Positions 33,705 through 41,051 of a stretch of 64,000 nt of DNA are shown piece by piece (the first letter of the stretch is position 1; every line of letters starts with the position of its first letter). The position numbers were made by a program, and so were the translations under genes. The stretch comes from an uncultured Flavobacteriales bacterium (GTDB lineage Bacteria; Bacteroidota; Bacteroidia; Flavobacteriales_D; Sanyastnellaceae). The notes under the pieces were generated by a model. The model worked only from the letters and a program-made list of their open reading frames with translations, did not search any database and was not told where the DNA came from. The stretch is from the NCBI GenBank assembly GCA_905479115.1, contig CAJQLF010000026.1, positions 1 to 64,000 of the forward strand. Reading direction: 5' to 3'.

Positions 33705-34928
33705 TCATTTCCAGAGCCCTGTCATGACGTGCGGCTCGGGGTTCGGGTTGGTCCAACCGAGCATGGCGCCCTTTCGCAATCCCACCAATGCAGGAAAGCC
33801 ACCCGCTCGCCGCTCGCTCGCCGCGACGAGTACTTCCGGCTCTTCAGTGAAGGGCTCGCCGGCTGCATTCCACCGCATACCGACCCAATCGACTCCCCCG
33901 GTTTCGTTTGTTTGCAGCCAAACGGCATAAAGTTGCCCCGCCTCATCTGACGCGGTTGAGATGCGCCCAAGCGGGGTGTTTGTGTGCAGTGCGCGGGGAT
34001 TGCCGAATCCCGATTCATCGTGATTGCGCCAAGCGGACAACACCTGGGGCTGGTCTCCAGCTGCGGTGTACCAAACGGCGAGAACGCGCTCGTCGTTCGC
34101 CGCCAAAGAGGCTCCGTTCACCGGACACGCCGCGATTTGCCACCCGTCGTCGTGCAGCGGTCCGCTCGCCTCGTACGATCCTCCAGCCGCATCGATGTTC
34201 ATGCGGCTGAAATCGCGAATTTCATCGGCAGTGCGATCACGGTAGATGAGTTCATAGGTGCCAGTTGACGTTTGTGCTGCTGTCATCGGACAGCATGTGC
34301 ACACGGAGGAATCGAGCACGGCCTCCTTCTCCCATTTCTCTTGAGCGGGCCAATTGTTCATGCGCAGCTCCATGCGGGCTTGGGATGGGTCAGGGTGGCC
34401 ATCGAAGTCGCGCCCGTCGAGCCAAACCAATTGCGCGCCATCCCGGTAAGGGAGCCACTGCGCAAATCCGTGCTCTGCGATCGCTGTGTCCTGGTGAGGA
34501 CGTGCGGGAGCGGACCAAGTGCCACCGCCATCAGTACTTCGCACGGCAGCTATGCCGTAAGCAAAGTCACCGCGTGGATCGACCGTAAGCCAATGAGCAT
34601 ACGCCGCACCATTCGACCCAAATACCATCTGAGGGCGGTCTGCCCAATTGATGAGCATCGCAGGGTCCGATGCAATGGAGCGATGATCTTGCCATTCACC
34701 GTCTTGCCAGCGGGCCCATTGAAGCGTGGGGTTGGAGTCCATGGACTGAACATAGAGCAATGCGGGGAGGCCTTCTGCATCGGCAAGCAACTGAGGCACG
34801 TGCGTTTGAGAGGGCAGCGATTGAACCGAATGCAAGGGAGTGTCATCCTCTGTGCAACCCGCAATTAGCAGGGCAATGAAGGCTATACCACAATTAAACC
34901 AACTCACCTTCCAGGACACGGCTTTCAT
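33705..34928 (-). CDS. sialidase-fold lipoprotein with a CTCC cysteine cluster
   Basis: A 407-residue predicted lipoprotein (lipobox LLIAGCTED) with sialidase/BNR-like beta-propeller character: strands on a QW/LW theme, one clear Asp box (STDGGGTWSAP) and weaker copies. Two cysteine-bearing elements stand out: VCTCCPMTAAQTS near the middle and, later, WQIAACPVNGASL, possibly building a metal or disulfide site. Catalytic Arg residues of true sialidases are not evident, so enzyme activity should not be assumed. I chose MKAVSWK at 34928 as start because longer readings put extra residues before the signal peptide. It overlaps the previous gene by 35 bases. Confidence 0.75.
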   Translation of the reverse strand: MKAVSWKVSWFNCGIAFIALLIAGCTEDDTPLHSVQSLPSQTHVPQLLADAEGLPALLYVQSMDSNPTLQWARWQDGEWQDHRSIASDPAMLINWADRPQMVFGSNGAAYAHWLTVDPRGDFAYGIAAVRSTDGGGTWSAPARPHQDTAIAEHGFAQWLPYRDGAQLVWLDGRDFDGHPDPSQARMELRMNNWPAQEKWEKEAVLDSSVCTCCPMTAAQTSTGTYELIYRDRTADEIRDFSRMNIDAAGGSYEASGPLHDDGWQIAACPVNGASLAANDERVLAVWYTAAGDQPQVLSAWRNHDESGFGNPRALHTNTPLGRISTASDEAGQLYAVWLQTNETGGVDWVGMRWNAAGEPFTEEPEVLVAASERRAGGFPALVGLRKGAMLGWTNPNPEPHVMTGLWK

Positions 34929-35307
34929 CGTATTCGGAGCCTCCAAAAGCCAAAATTGACATGAATATGAAGCCCAAAAAGACGAGTCCGACACCGAAAG
35001 CGGATGGCTTTCCGAATAGCTTGGCCAATCGGAGGCTGTCAATTACGCTGACGAACAAGACCCCAATGTAGCCGATAACCGGAATGGCACTAGCGAAGTA
35101 CAGCAGCATCCACCAACCCGGGCGTTTCAGAATTTGGGTGTAAACGTAGAGATTGTAGAATGGAATGAGGATGGCCCAACCGGGTTGGCCGGCTTTTGTG
35201 AAGACGCGCCACATCGCAATGATCGCGATGAGGATAAAGGGCACGAAAAACATCAGGGAGGCCATGGCGAAGGCGATCAAGGTATCCATTGTGAAAAAGC
35301 TCTCCAT
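34894..35307 (-). CDS. small membrane protein, DUF5684-like
   Basis: A 137-residue integral membrane protein with four hydrophobic segments. The conserved piece after the first helix (KAGQPGWAILIPFYNLYVYTQILKRPGWW) is typical of the DUF5684-type small proteins of Bacteroidota, sometimes annotated as signal peptidase-related although no catalytic Ser/Lys pair is present here. Two in-frame ATGs (35307 and 35289) both follow the same repeated stretch, an 18-base tandem duplication; either could be the start. It overlaps the downstream lipoprotein gene by 35 bases. Function unknown. Confidence 0.72.
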   Translation of the reverse strand: MESFFTMDTLIAFAMASLMFFVPFILIAIIAMWRVFTKAGQPGWAILIPFYNLYVYTQILKRPGWWMLLYFASAIPVIGYIGVLFVSVIDSLRLAKLFGKPSAFGVGLVFLGFIFMSILAFGGSEYDESRVLEGELV

Positions 35308-35354
35308 TGTAAAAAAGGTTTGCTTGCAAGTAACGAAAAATAACGAAAACGAAG

Positions 35355-35392
35355 AAGCCCCGCTATCGCAATGATAACGGGGCTTTTTTTTT
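35355..35392 (-). terminator. terminator hairpin beside tRNA-Cys
   Basis: AAGCCCCG (35355-35362), TATC, loop GCAAT, GATA, then CGGGGCTT (35378-35385), with one mismatched pair in the stem. It is nine bases from the tRNA-Cys 3' end on the minus strand, where it is followed by a CTTCTTCGTTTTC tail. On the plus strand the same hairpin is followed by nine T, so it could act both ways. Confidence 0.7.
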
Positions 35393-35400
35393 GTTCGTTG

Positions 35401-35471
35401 AGGTCCGAAGCGGATTCGAACCGCTGTAGCAGCTTTTGCAGAGCTGAGCCTAGCCACTCGGCCATCGGACC
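35401..35471 (-). tRNA. tRNA-Cys (GCA anticodon)
   Basis: Read on the minus strand the sequence folds as a 71-base cloverleaf. The acceptor stem GGTCCGA pairs with TCGGACC, the anticodon arm is CAGCT-CTGCAAA-AGCTG with anticodon GCA in the loop, and the T arm is GCGGT-TCGAATC-CGCT-like. The D arm (GCCGAGTGGCTAGGC) is short, as in Cys tRNAs. The discriminator base is T and CCA is not encoded. It is transcribed toward the small membrane protein gene and followed by a strong hairpin. Confidence 0.93.
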
Positions 35472-35551
35472 AAAAATTCCGACATCTCGTATCGGGTCTG
35501 CAAATATACGAAAAGGATTGGGCAGAGGTTACATGTCAAACCCGGGAAATG

Positions 35552-35559
35552 TACATTCG
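35552..35559 (+). promoter_or_regulatory. -7 box four bases before pssA
   Basis: TACATTCG (TAnnTTyG) is followed by CACC and the ATG at 35564. No TTG stands at the standard distance. The box supports choosing 35564 over the in-frame ATG at 35549. Confidence 0.4.
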
Positions 35560-35563
35560 CACC

Positions 35564-36388
35564 ATGAACGTGAAAAAATACGTAGCGAACGCCTTGACGA
35601 TGGGCAACTTGCTTTGTGGCGTATTGGTCATTATCGGGTTGTTCATCTGGCCTTTTGGGGCTTCAGTAATCGAACCGCTCCATGAATTTGGCGCCTTATC
35701 CCAAGAATGGAAAGGCTGGGGCATGTTGGCTTTGGCGGGCATATGGTTGACGGGACAGATCTTGGATTTATTCGACGGCATAGCGGCGCGCTGGGCGGGT
35801 TCGGATGGGGCGATGGGCACGCAGCTAGACAGCATCGCAGATGCCGTAACGAGCGGAGTGACGCCAGCGGTGGTTGGAGTCATGTGTTTGCATGCTTGGG
35901 CGCCGGCGATTCCCGTGGTGTTCAAATTTTTTCCCTTGACCATGGCGATGGCTGCGACGTATCGCTTGGCTCGGTTCAACGTAGAAGCCGCAGCGGGGGA
36001 GCATACAAATGGTTTCAGCGGGATGCCTGCACCGGCAGGAGCACTTTGGTGGATTGGTATTTTGCTTGTTGGTGCACAGTATGAGATGTACGGTTCATGG
36101 GGCCTATATGGAACGGGAGGATTAGTGACCGTTGCTGGGGCTATCGCCATAGGAAGCACGCTGATTCCGTGGTGGATGGTAAGTCGTCGGCCCATGTTGG
36201 ATTTGAAAGGGTGGGGCAAAAACACGGATTTCGACCGAAAACGCGTGCTGTTTTTGACAAGCATGGTGGCAGTTGGATTGCTTGCTGCATTTTTTGGCCG
36301 TGCGCTCGGGTTGGGAATGCTTGCCGCGTTACTTTTGTACGCGATGGGAGGATGCTACATCCAACGTCACGCAAAACAACCACAGTAA
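35564..36388 (+). CDS. pssA: CDP-diacylglycerol--serine O-phosphatidyltransferase
   Basis: Makes phosphatidylserine, precursor of phosphatidylethanolamine, from CDP-diacylglycerol and serine in the inner membrane. The 274-residue multi-span protein has the full CDP-alcohol phosphotransferase signature D-G-x2-A-R-x8-G-x3-D-x3-D (LFDGIAARWAGSDGAMGTQLD, then SIAD). Hydrophobic helices surround it, and TYRLARFNVEA, a motif of the PssA branch, follows. Bacteroidota typically use this PssA type II-like enzyme; phosphatidylglycerol synthases share only the catalytic motif. purS begins one base after the stop. Confidence 0.9.
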   Translation: MNVKKYVANALTMGNLLCGVLVIIGLFIWPFGASVIEPLHEFGALSQEWKGWGMLALAGIWLTGQILDLFDGIAARWAGSDGAMGTQLDSIADAVTSGVTPAVVGVMCLHAWAPAIPVVFKFFPLTMAMAATYRLARFNVEAAAGEHTNGFSGMPAPAGALWWIGILLVGAQYEMYGSWGLYGTGGLVTVAGAIAIGSTLIPWWMVSRRPMLDLKGWGKNTDFDRKRVLFLTSMVAVGLLAAFFGRALGLGMLAALLLYAMGGCYIQRHAKQPQ

Positions 36389-36389
36389 C

Positions 36390-36656
36390 ATGACATTTCG
36401 CGCTGCCATTGACATCATGCCGTTACCGGCTCTTTTGGATCCCCAAGGAAAGGCGGTTTCCAGCAACATGCACAACATCGGACTGGCCAACATTGGCAAT
36501 GTGCGTATCGGAAAACACATCACCTTGGAAGTGGAAGCGGCGAATCAAGCTGAGGCTGAAGAGCAGGTGAAGGTGGCGTGTGAAAAGCTATTGGCCAACC
36601 AAATCATGGAACAGTTCGAATTCCATGTTGAGGCCGTTGAGGCCGTTGGGAAATAA
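36390..36656 (+). CDS. purS: phosphoribosylformylglycinamidine synthase subunit PurS
   Basis: An 88-residue small subunit that bridges PurL and PurQ in the fourth step of purine synthesis, transferring ammonia to FGAR; cytoplasmic. The signatures are the N-terminal strand TFRAAIDIMPLPALLDPQGKAV, the motif ANIGNVRIGKHITLEV and the terminal ANQIMEQFEFHVE. Family length is about 80-90 residues, matching. purL and purQ are not adjacent, so this subunit stands alone after pssA (one-base gap). It is convergent with the secreted hypothetical gene. Confidence 0.9.
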   Translation: MTFRAAIDIMPLPALLDPQGKAVSSNMHNIGLANIGNVRIGKHITLEVEAANQAEAEEQVKVACEKLLANQIMEQFEFHVEAVEAVGK

Positions 36657-36661
36657 CGGGT

Positions 36662-37168
36662 TTATAACAAGCCCTGCGCTAAGAGAAGCGCGAACAATTC
36701 GACGGCTGTTGGCAGCCCGCGAAAAACGCAAATGCGATCAAAGGTGCTGATGCTTTCCTCCTTAAAGAGGCCAAACACCCCTTCATCGAAGGCATGAGGT
36801 CGCAGTGTGTAGACCAAATCCAGCGGGAACGTGCTGTCCCCGATGTAGAGTTTGATTTCATTGCCGCTCCATTCCGAGGTATACATGACGGCATCGCTGA
36901 AATGTGAATCGCCTTGGATCAATTGGCCTTTGCGCACCGAATAGCGCAAGTCAAACGCACTCGTAGAATAGCCTTCAAAGATTTTTTCAGGGCGCGTTGT
37001 CCAGATGACCTGACCTCGCCAATCTCGCCCTTGGCGAACGACGCCGTTTTCTACATGCAGCACCATTTCGCTCCACAGCATGCGGTCATCTTCAAAAACC
37101 TCTACGCGCTGCTGAGCAGCGGCGAAAGCCGTGCTTGTCACAAAAACAATGAGTGCCATCCAGCGCAT
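36662..37168 (-). CDS. secreted hypothetical protein
   Basis: A 168-residue protein I do not recognise. The start MRWMALIVFVTSTAFAAAQQ is a signal peptide, so it should enter the periplasm or envelope. The mature part looks beta-rich with charged turns (RVEVFEDDRMLWSEMVLHVENG, then LRYSVRKGQLIQGDSH) and has no Cys-based motif beyond one near the end. Start at 37168 leaves 16 bases after pgk; the longer reading to 37264 would run within pgk coding sequence. It is probably cotranscribed behind glyS and pgk. Confidence 0.7.
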   Translation of the reverse strand: MRWMALIVFVTSTAFAAAQQRVEVFEDDRMLWSEMVLHVENGVVRQGRDWRGQVIWTTRPEKIFEGYSTSAFDLRYSVRKGQLIQGDSHFSDAVMYTSEWSGNEIKLYIGDSTFPLDLVYTLRPHAFDEGVFGLFKEESISTFDRICVFRGLPTAVELFALLLAQGLL

Positions 37169-37184
37169 ATCCGAAGCTACGGAA

Positions 37185-38372
37185 TCACGCGCGAATCGCC
37201 GCAATTCCCGGCAATTCCTTGCCCTCCAAATATTCGAGCATCGCTCCACCACCGGTACTAACATAGCTCACTTGGTCCGCCAATCCCGCCTGATTGATGG
37301 CGGCGACGGAGTCTCCCCCGCCAATCAATGAGAACGCCCCGCTGTCCGCCGTCGCACGGGCCAACGCCGCCGCAACAGCATTGGTTCCACCGGCAAACGC
37401 TTCCATTTCGAAGACGCCCATCGGACCGTTCCACAGCACGGTCTTGCTACTGAGCACGGCCTCTACAAATCGTTTGGTGGTTTCCGGGCCGATGTCCAAT
37501 CCCATCCAATCGTCCGGAATGGCATTCGTAGGGACAACCTGGGTCTTAGCATCAGCAGCAAAAGCGTCGGCAGCGAGCGTATCATGTGGCAGCAACAGTT
37601 CTGTGCCGGTGGCTTCAGCTTTTTTGAGAATGTCCAACGCTTGGGAGTGAAGCTCTGTTTCGACCAAGCTCGTCCCAATTGAACCGCCCTGGGCTTGAAC
37701 GAACGTATACGCCATGCCGCCTCCGACGATGAGCCGATCAACCCGACCGATGAGGTGTTCGATGATGCCGAGCTTGGAGCTGACTTTGGCACCGCCGATG
37801 ATCGCAGTCAGGGGTTTATCAGGGTGAGCCAGTACTTTTTCAAGCGCATCGATTTCGCGGGCCAACAAATGACCGAAAGCTTTGTCTTCCGGGAAGAACT
37901 TGGCGATGACGGCGGTGGAGGCGTGAGCACGGTGTGCCGTTCCAAACGCATCGTTGATGTAGACATCTCCGTTCTCGGCGAGTTGACCTGCAAAAAACTC
38001 GTCTCCTCCTTTTTCCTCGGGATGAAACCGCAGATTTTCGAGCAATGCCACGTCTCCGGGCTTCAGGGATTGCGTGACGTCAAACGCCGTGTCTTCCACG
38101 CAGTCAGCCGCAAATTTGACGGGTTGTCCCAACAGCCTTTCCAGCGTGGGAACGATGTGGCGCAAGCTGAATTGCTCATCTCGGCCTTTTGGCCGCCCGA
38201 GGTGAGACATCAAAACGACCGAACCGCCTGCGTCCAAGACATGTTGAATGGTCGGAAGAGCCGCGCGAATGCGGGTGTCGTCGGTGACCTCTCGGGCATC
38301 GTTCAAGGGCACGTTGAAATCCACACGGATCAAGGCACGCTGGCCTTCAAAATCAAGTTCAGTCAAGTTCAT
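37185..38372 (-). CDS. pgk: phosphoglycerate kinase
   Basis: Transfers phosphate from 1,3-bisphosphoglycerate to ADP in glycolysis; cytoplasmic. The 395-residue sequence has RALIRVDFNVPL and MSHLGRPKG in the N-terminal 3PG-binding domain, LLENLRFHPEE, AFGTAHRAHAST, KVSSKLGIIE, and the C-terminal nucleotide-binding GPMGVFEMEAFAGGT and IGGGDSVAA. Start MNLTELDFEG at 38372 overlaps the glyS stop by four bases (ATGA), so translation is coupled. A longer reading to 38519 lacks conservation. Confidence 0.97.
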   Translation of the reverse strand: MNLTELDFEGQRALIRVDFNVPLNDAREVTDDTRIRAALPTIQHVLDAGGSVVLMSHLGRPKGRDEQFSLRHIVPTLERLLGQPVKFAADCVEDTAFDVTQSLKPGDVALLENLRFHPEEKGGDEFFAGQLAENGDVYINDAFGTAHRAHASTAVIAKFFPEDKAFGHLLAREIDALEKVLAHPDKPLTAIIGGAKVSSKLGIIEHLIGRVDRLIVGGGMAYTFVQAQGGSIGTSLVETELHSQALDILKKAEATGTELLLPHDTLAADAFAADAKTQVVPTNAIPDDWMGLDIGPETTKRFVEAVLSSKTVLWNGPMGVFEMEAFAGGTNAVAAALARATADSGAFSLIGGGDSVAAINQAGLADQVSYVSTGGGAMLEYLEGKELPGIAAIRA

Positions 38373-39904
38373 GAAGCAGCAAATAATTGGGTCATCCCTA
38401 CTTTTTCGTTCACACGTGCGACGAGGTCCGCAATGGCCACACGCTCTTGTTGCATCGTATCGCGGTCGCGGATGGTAACGGCCTGGTCCGTGAGTGTATC
38501 GTGGTCTACGGTAATGCACAGCGGCGTGCCAATGGCATCTTGCCGGCGGTACCGTCGGCCAATGGCGTCTTTTTCGTCGTACTGCACGTTGTGATCCATT
38601 TGCAGCATAGTGAGGATTTCTCGGGCTTTTTCGGGCAGTCCGTCCTTTTTGATCAAGGGCAACACCGCGGCTTTGACCGGTGCGAGAGGCGCGGGAATGT
38701 TCAGTACGGTTCGCTGGGAGCCATCCTCGAGCGTTTCCTCAGCGTACGCAGCACTCAACGTCGCGAGGAACATGCGGTCGAGGCCGATGGAAGTCTCCAC
38801 GACGAAGGGGACGTAGCTTTCTTGGGTCTCCGGGTCGAAGTAGCGCAACTTGCGTCCGCTGTGTTCTTCGTGCTGGCGCAGGTCGAAGTCCGTGCGGGAA
38901 TGGATGCCTTCGAGCTCCTTAAAGCCCATGGGGAAATCAAATTCGATATCGGCCGCAGCCTCGGCATAGTGTGCGAGCTTGATGTGGTCGTGAAAGCGAT
39001 GTTTGCCGTCGCCGAATCCGAGCGCTTGGTGCCACTTGAGCCGTGCTTGTTTCCAGTATTCGTACCATTCTTCTTGGGTGCCGGGCTTGACGAAGAATTG
39101 CATTTCCATCTGTTCAAATTCGCGCATACGGAAGATGAACTGACGGGCGATGATTTCGTTTCGAAAAGCCTTCCCGATTTGGGCAATGCCAAACGGTAAT
39201 TTCATGCGTCCGCTTTTCTGGACGTTGAGGTAGTTGACGAAAATGCCTTGTGCCGTTTCCGGACGCAGATAGATGATGCCGCTGTCGCCACTCACGGCAC
39301 CGAGCTCTGTCTTGAACATCAAATTGAATTGACGCACGTCTGTCCAATTGCGGCTTCCTGAATCGGGATCTGCAATTTGTAAATCTTCGATTAACGTCTT
39401 CACAGCGGGCAAGTCCTCGGTATCCATCGCCTCCTTGAAGCGGCGAAGGATGTCGTCGATTTGGGCCTGGCGTTCAACAATACGGCCGTTGGTGCTTCGA
39501 AATTGGGCTTCATCAAAGGCATCGCCAAATCGCTTGGCTGCCTTGACCACATCCTTAGTGATCTTGGCTTCGATTTTCGCGACATAATCCTCAATGAGGA
39601 CGTCGGCGCGGTACCTTTTTTTGCTGTCCTTGTTGTCAATCAGCGGGTCATTGAACGCATCCACATGGCCGGAGGCTTTCCAAGTAGTGGGGTGCATAAA
39701 GATGCTGGAGTCGATGCCCACAATATTTTCATGCATGCGCACCATGGCGGTCCACCAATACTGTTTGATATTGTTCTTTAACTCTGAGCCCAGTTGGCCG
39801 TAATCGTAAGCTGCGGAGAGACCGTCATAGATTTCGCTGGAAGGGAAGACAAATCCGTACTCTTTCGAGTGGCTGATGACTTTTTTGAGAAGATCGTCGC
39901 TCAT
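38369..39904 (-). CDS. glyS: glycine--tRNA ligase (class II, alpha2 type)
   Basis: Charges tRNA-Gly. The 511-residue sequence is the single-chain dimeric type (as in eukaryotes and many Gram-negatives other than proteobacteria), not the alpha/beta heterotetramer. Class II motifs: GLSAAYDYGQLGSELKNN, then FRNEIIARQFIFRMREFEQMEMQFF for motif 2, and the motif 3 region GLDRMFLATL; a C-terminal anticodon-binding domain follows (VLPLIKKDGLPEKARE). It is the first gene of a minus-strand group with pgk and a secreted hypothetical, with a promoter at 39946. Confidence 0.96.
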   Translation of the reverse strand: MSDDLLKKVISHSKEYGFVFPSSEIYDGLSAAYDYGQLGSELKNNIKQYWWTAMVRMHENIVGIDSSIFMHPTTWKASGHVDAFNDPLIDNKDSKKRYRADVLIEDYVAKIEAKITKDVVKAAKRFGDAFDEAQFRSTNGRIVERQAQIDDILRRFKEAMDTEDLPAVKTLIEDLQIADPDSGSRNWTDVRQFNLMFKTELGAVSGDSGIIYLRPETAQGIFVNYLNVQKSGRMKLPFGIAQIGKAFRNEIIARQFIFRMREFEQMEMQFFVKPGTQEEWYEYWKQARLKWHQALGFGDGKHRFHDHIKLAHYAEAAADIEFDFPMGFKELEGIHSRTDFDLRQHEEHSGRKLRYFDPETQESYVPFVVETSIGLDRMFLATLSAAYAEETLEDGSQRTVLNIPAPLAPVKAAVLPLIKKDGLPEKAREILTMLQMDHNVQYDEKDAIGRRYRRQDAIGTPLCITVDHDTLTDQAVTIRDRDTMQQERVAIADLVARVNEKVGMTQLFAAS

Positions 39905-39945
39905 GTTTTGAATGTTGTGCAGCGGTGCCGCCCGCGATGCGTTTG

Positions 39946-39953
39946 CAAAGGTA
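39946..39953 (-). promoter_or_regulatory. promoter -7 box of glyS-pgk
   Basis: On the minus strand TACCTTTG, an exact TAnnTTTG match. It gives a leader of about 35 bases before the glyS ATG at 39904. No TTG is visible 19-23 bases upstream. Confidence 0.42.
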
Positions 39954-39963
39954 GCACCTCGAA

Positions 39964-39997
39964 TTGGTACTGCGGTATCCGGATGCGTTTACCTTTG
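39964..39997 (+). promoter_or_regulatory. promoter of gpsA
   Basis: TTG (39964-39966), 23 bases, TACCTTTG (39990-39997), then CAGT and the ATG at 40002. It is divergent from the glyS box, so about 50 bases hold both promoters. The gpsA transcript would be leaderless. Confidence 0.5.
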
Positions 39998-40001
39998 CAG
40001 T

Positions 40002-41000
40002 ATGGATTCCAACCCTCGTATTGGTTTAATCGGCAGTGGATCATGGGCGACTGCTATCGCGAAAATTTTGTTGACCAACATAAGCGAGTTGCATTGGTGG
40101 GTGCGCCGGGAAGAAACCCGCGATCACTTGCTGCAGTTTGGGCGCAATCCACATTACATCCAAAGCATAGAGTTCGACACCCAAAAATTGAGCGTATCAA
40201 CGGACATGCAGTCGGTTGTTGATGCTTGCGACATTTTGATCGTTGCTATTCCATCGGGATACCTTGATGCGACGGTGCAGGAACACGCTCCAAAGCGCCT
40301 CAAAAACAAAATCATCATCAGCGCCATCAAGGGCATGGTCGTGGAATACAATAGCATCCCGGCGCGTTACTTTCACAAGGAATTCGGTGTTCCGTACGAG
40401 CGCATCGGATTGATTGCAGGGCCTTGCCATGCCGAAGAAGTGGCGCGGGAAAAGCTGAGCTACTTGACTGTCGCTTGTCCAGATCTATCGATTGCCCAAA
40501 TTGTGGCCGACGCCATGGCCACTCGGTACATCCGGGTGCGCATCAGCGAGGACGTTGTCGGCGCGGAATTGGCGGCGGTACTGAAGAACATTTACGCAAT
40601 TGGAGCGGGCATTGCGACCGGCTTGGGCTACGGAGACAACTTCCTCAGTGTACTAATTTCCAATGCATCCCAAGAGATGAAGCGGTTTCTTGCAGCCGTG
40701 CACGAGCACGACAGAGACGTGAAGGAAAGCGCCTACCTCGGGGATTTGTTGGTCACAGCGTACAGTCCCCATAGCCGAAACCGCACATTGGGGATGATGA
40801 TTGGTAAAGGGTATAGCGTCAAAGGGGCCATCATGGAAATGAACATGGTGGCGGAAGGGTTCAATGGTTCGAATGGGACATTTCATCTGAATCAAAAGTT
40901 CACTGTCGACATGCCCATCGCGGATTCCGTCTACCGGATTTTGCATGAACGCATGTCCCCCGTAATTGAAATGCGGTTGTTGACGGAGCAATTGGCTTAA
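40002..41000 (+). CDS. gpsA: glycerol-3-phosphate dehydrogenase [NAD(P)+]
   Basis: Reduces dihydroxyacetone phosphate to sn-glycerol-3-phosphate for phospholipid synthesis; cytoplasmic. The 332-residue protein starts with the Rossmann motif IGLIGSGSWATAIAKIL, then NPHYIQSIEF, AIPSGYLDATV, ISAIKGMVVE, GLIAGPCHAEEVA, the catalytic Lys region LAAVLKNIYAIGAGIATGLGYGDN, and TYSPHSRNRT-type residues (VTAYSPHSRNRTLG). ATG 40002 is preferred over the earlier in-frame start at 39912, since a promoter box ends four bases before it. Confidence 0.95.
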   Translation: MDSNPRIGLIGSGSWATAIAKILLTNISELHWWVRREETRDHLLQFGRNPHYIQSIEFDTQKLSVSTDMQSVVDACDILIVAIPSGYLDATVQEHAPKRLKNKIIISAIKGMVVEYNSIPARYFHKEFGVPYERIGLIAGPCHAEEVAREKLSYLTVACPDLSIAQIVADAMATRYIRVRISEDVVGAELAAVLKNIYAIGAGIATGLGYGDNFLSVLISNASQEMKRFLAAVHEHDRDVKESAYLGDLLVTAYSPHSRNRTLGMMIGKGYSVKGAIMEMNMVAEGFNGSNGTFHLNQKFTVDMPIADSVYRILHERMSPVIEMRLLTEQLA

Positions 41001-41051
41001 CCTTCCAGTCCAAGGCAACCGGAACCACCTTTTGCCCGTTATTTGTTTGGT

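Noticed and set aside
35536-36264. 242-codon minus-strand frame over pssA
   Set aside because: Antisense to a gene with the full CDP-alcohol signature; not supported.
37695-38594. 299-codon frame antisense to pgk and glyS
   Set aside because: It crosses two clear genes on the other strand and lacks conserved motifs.
38387-39199. 270-codon open frame antisense to glyS
   Set aside because: It lies wholly inside the conserved glyS coding sequence and its translation has no recognisable motif; it is a shadow frame produced by codon bias.
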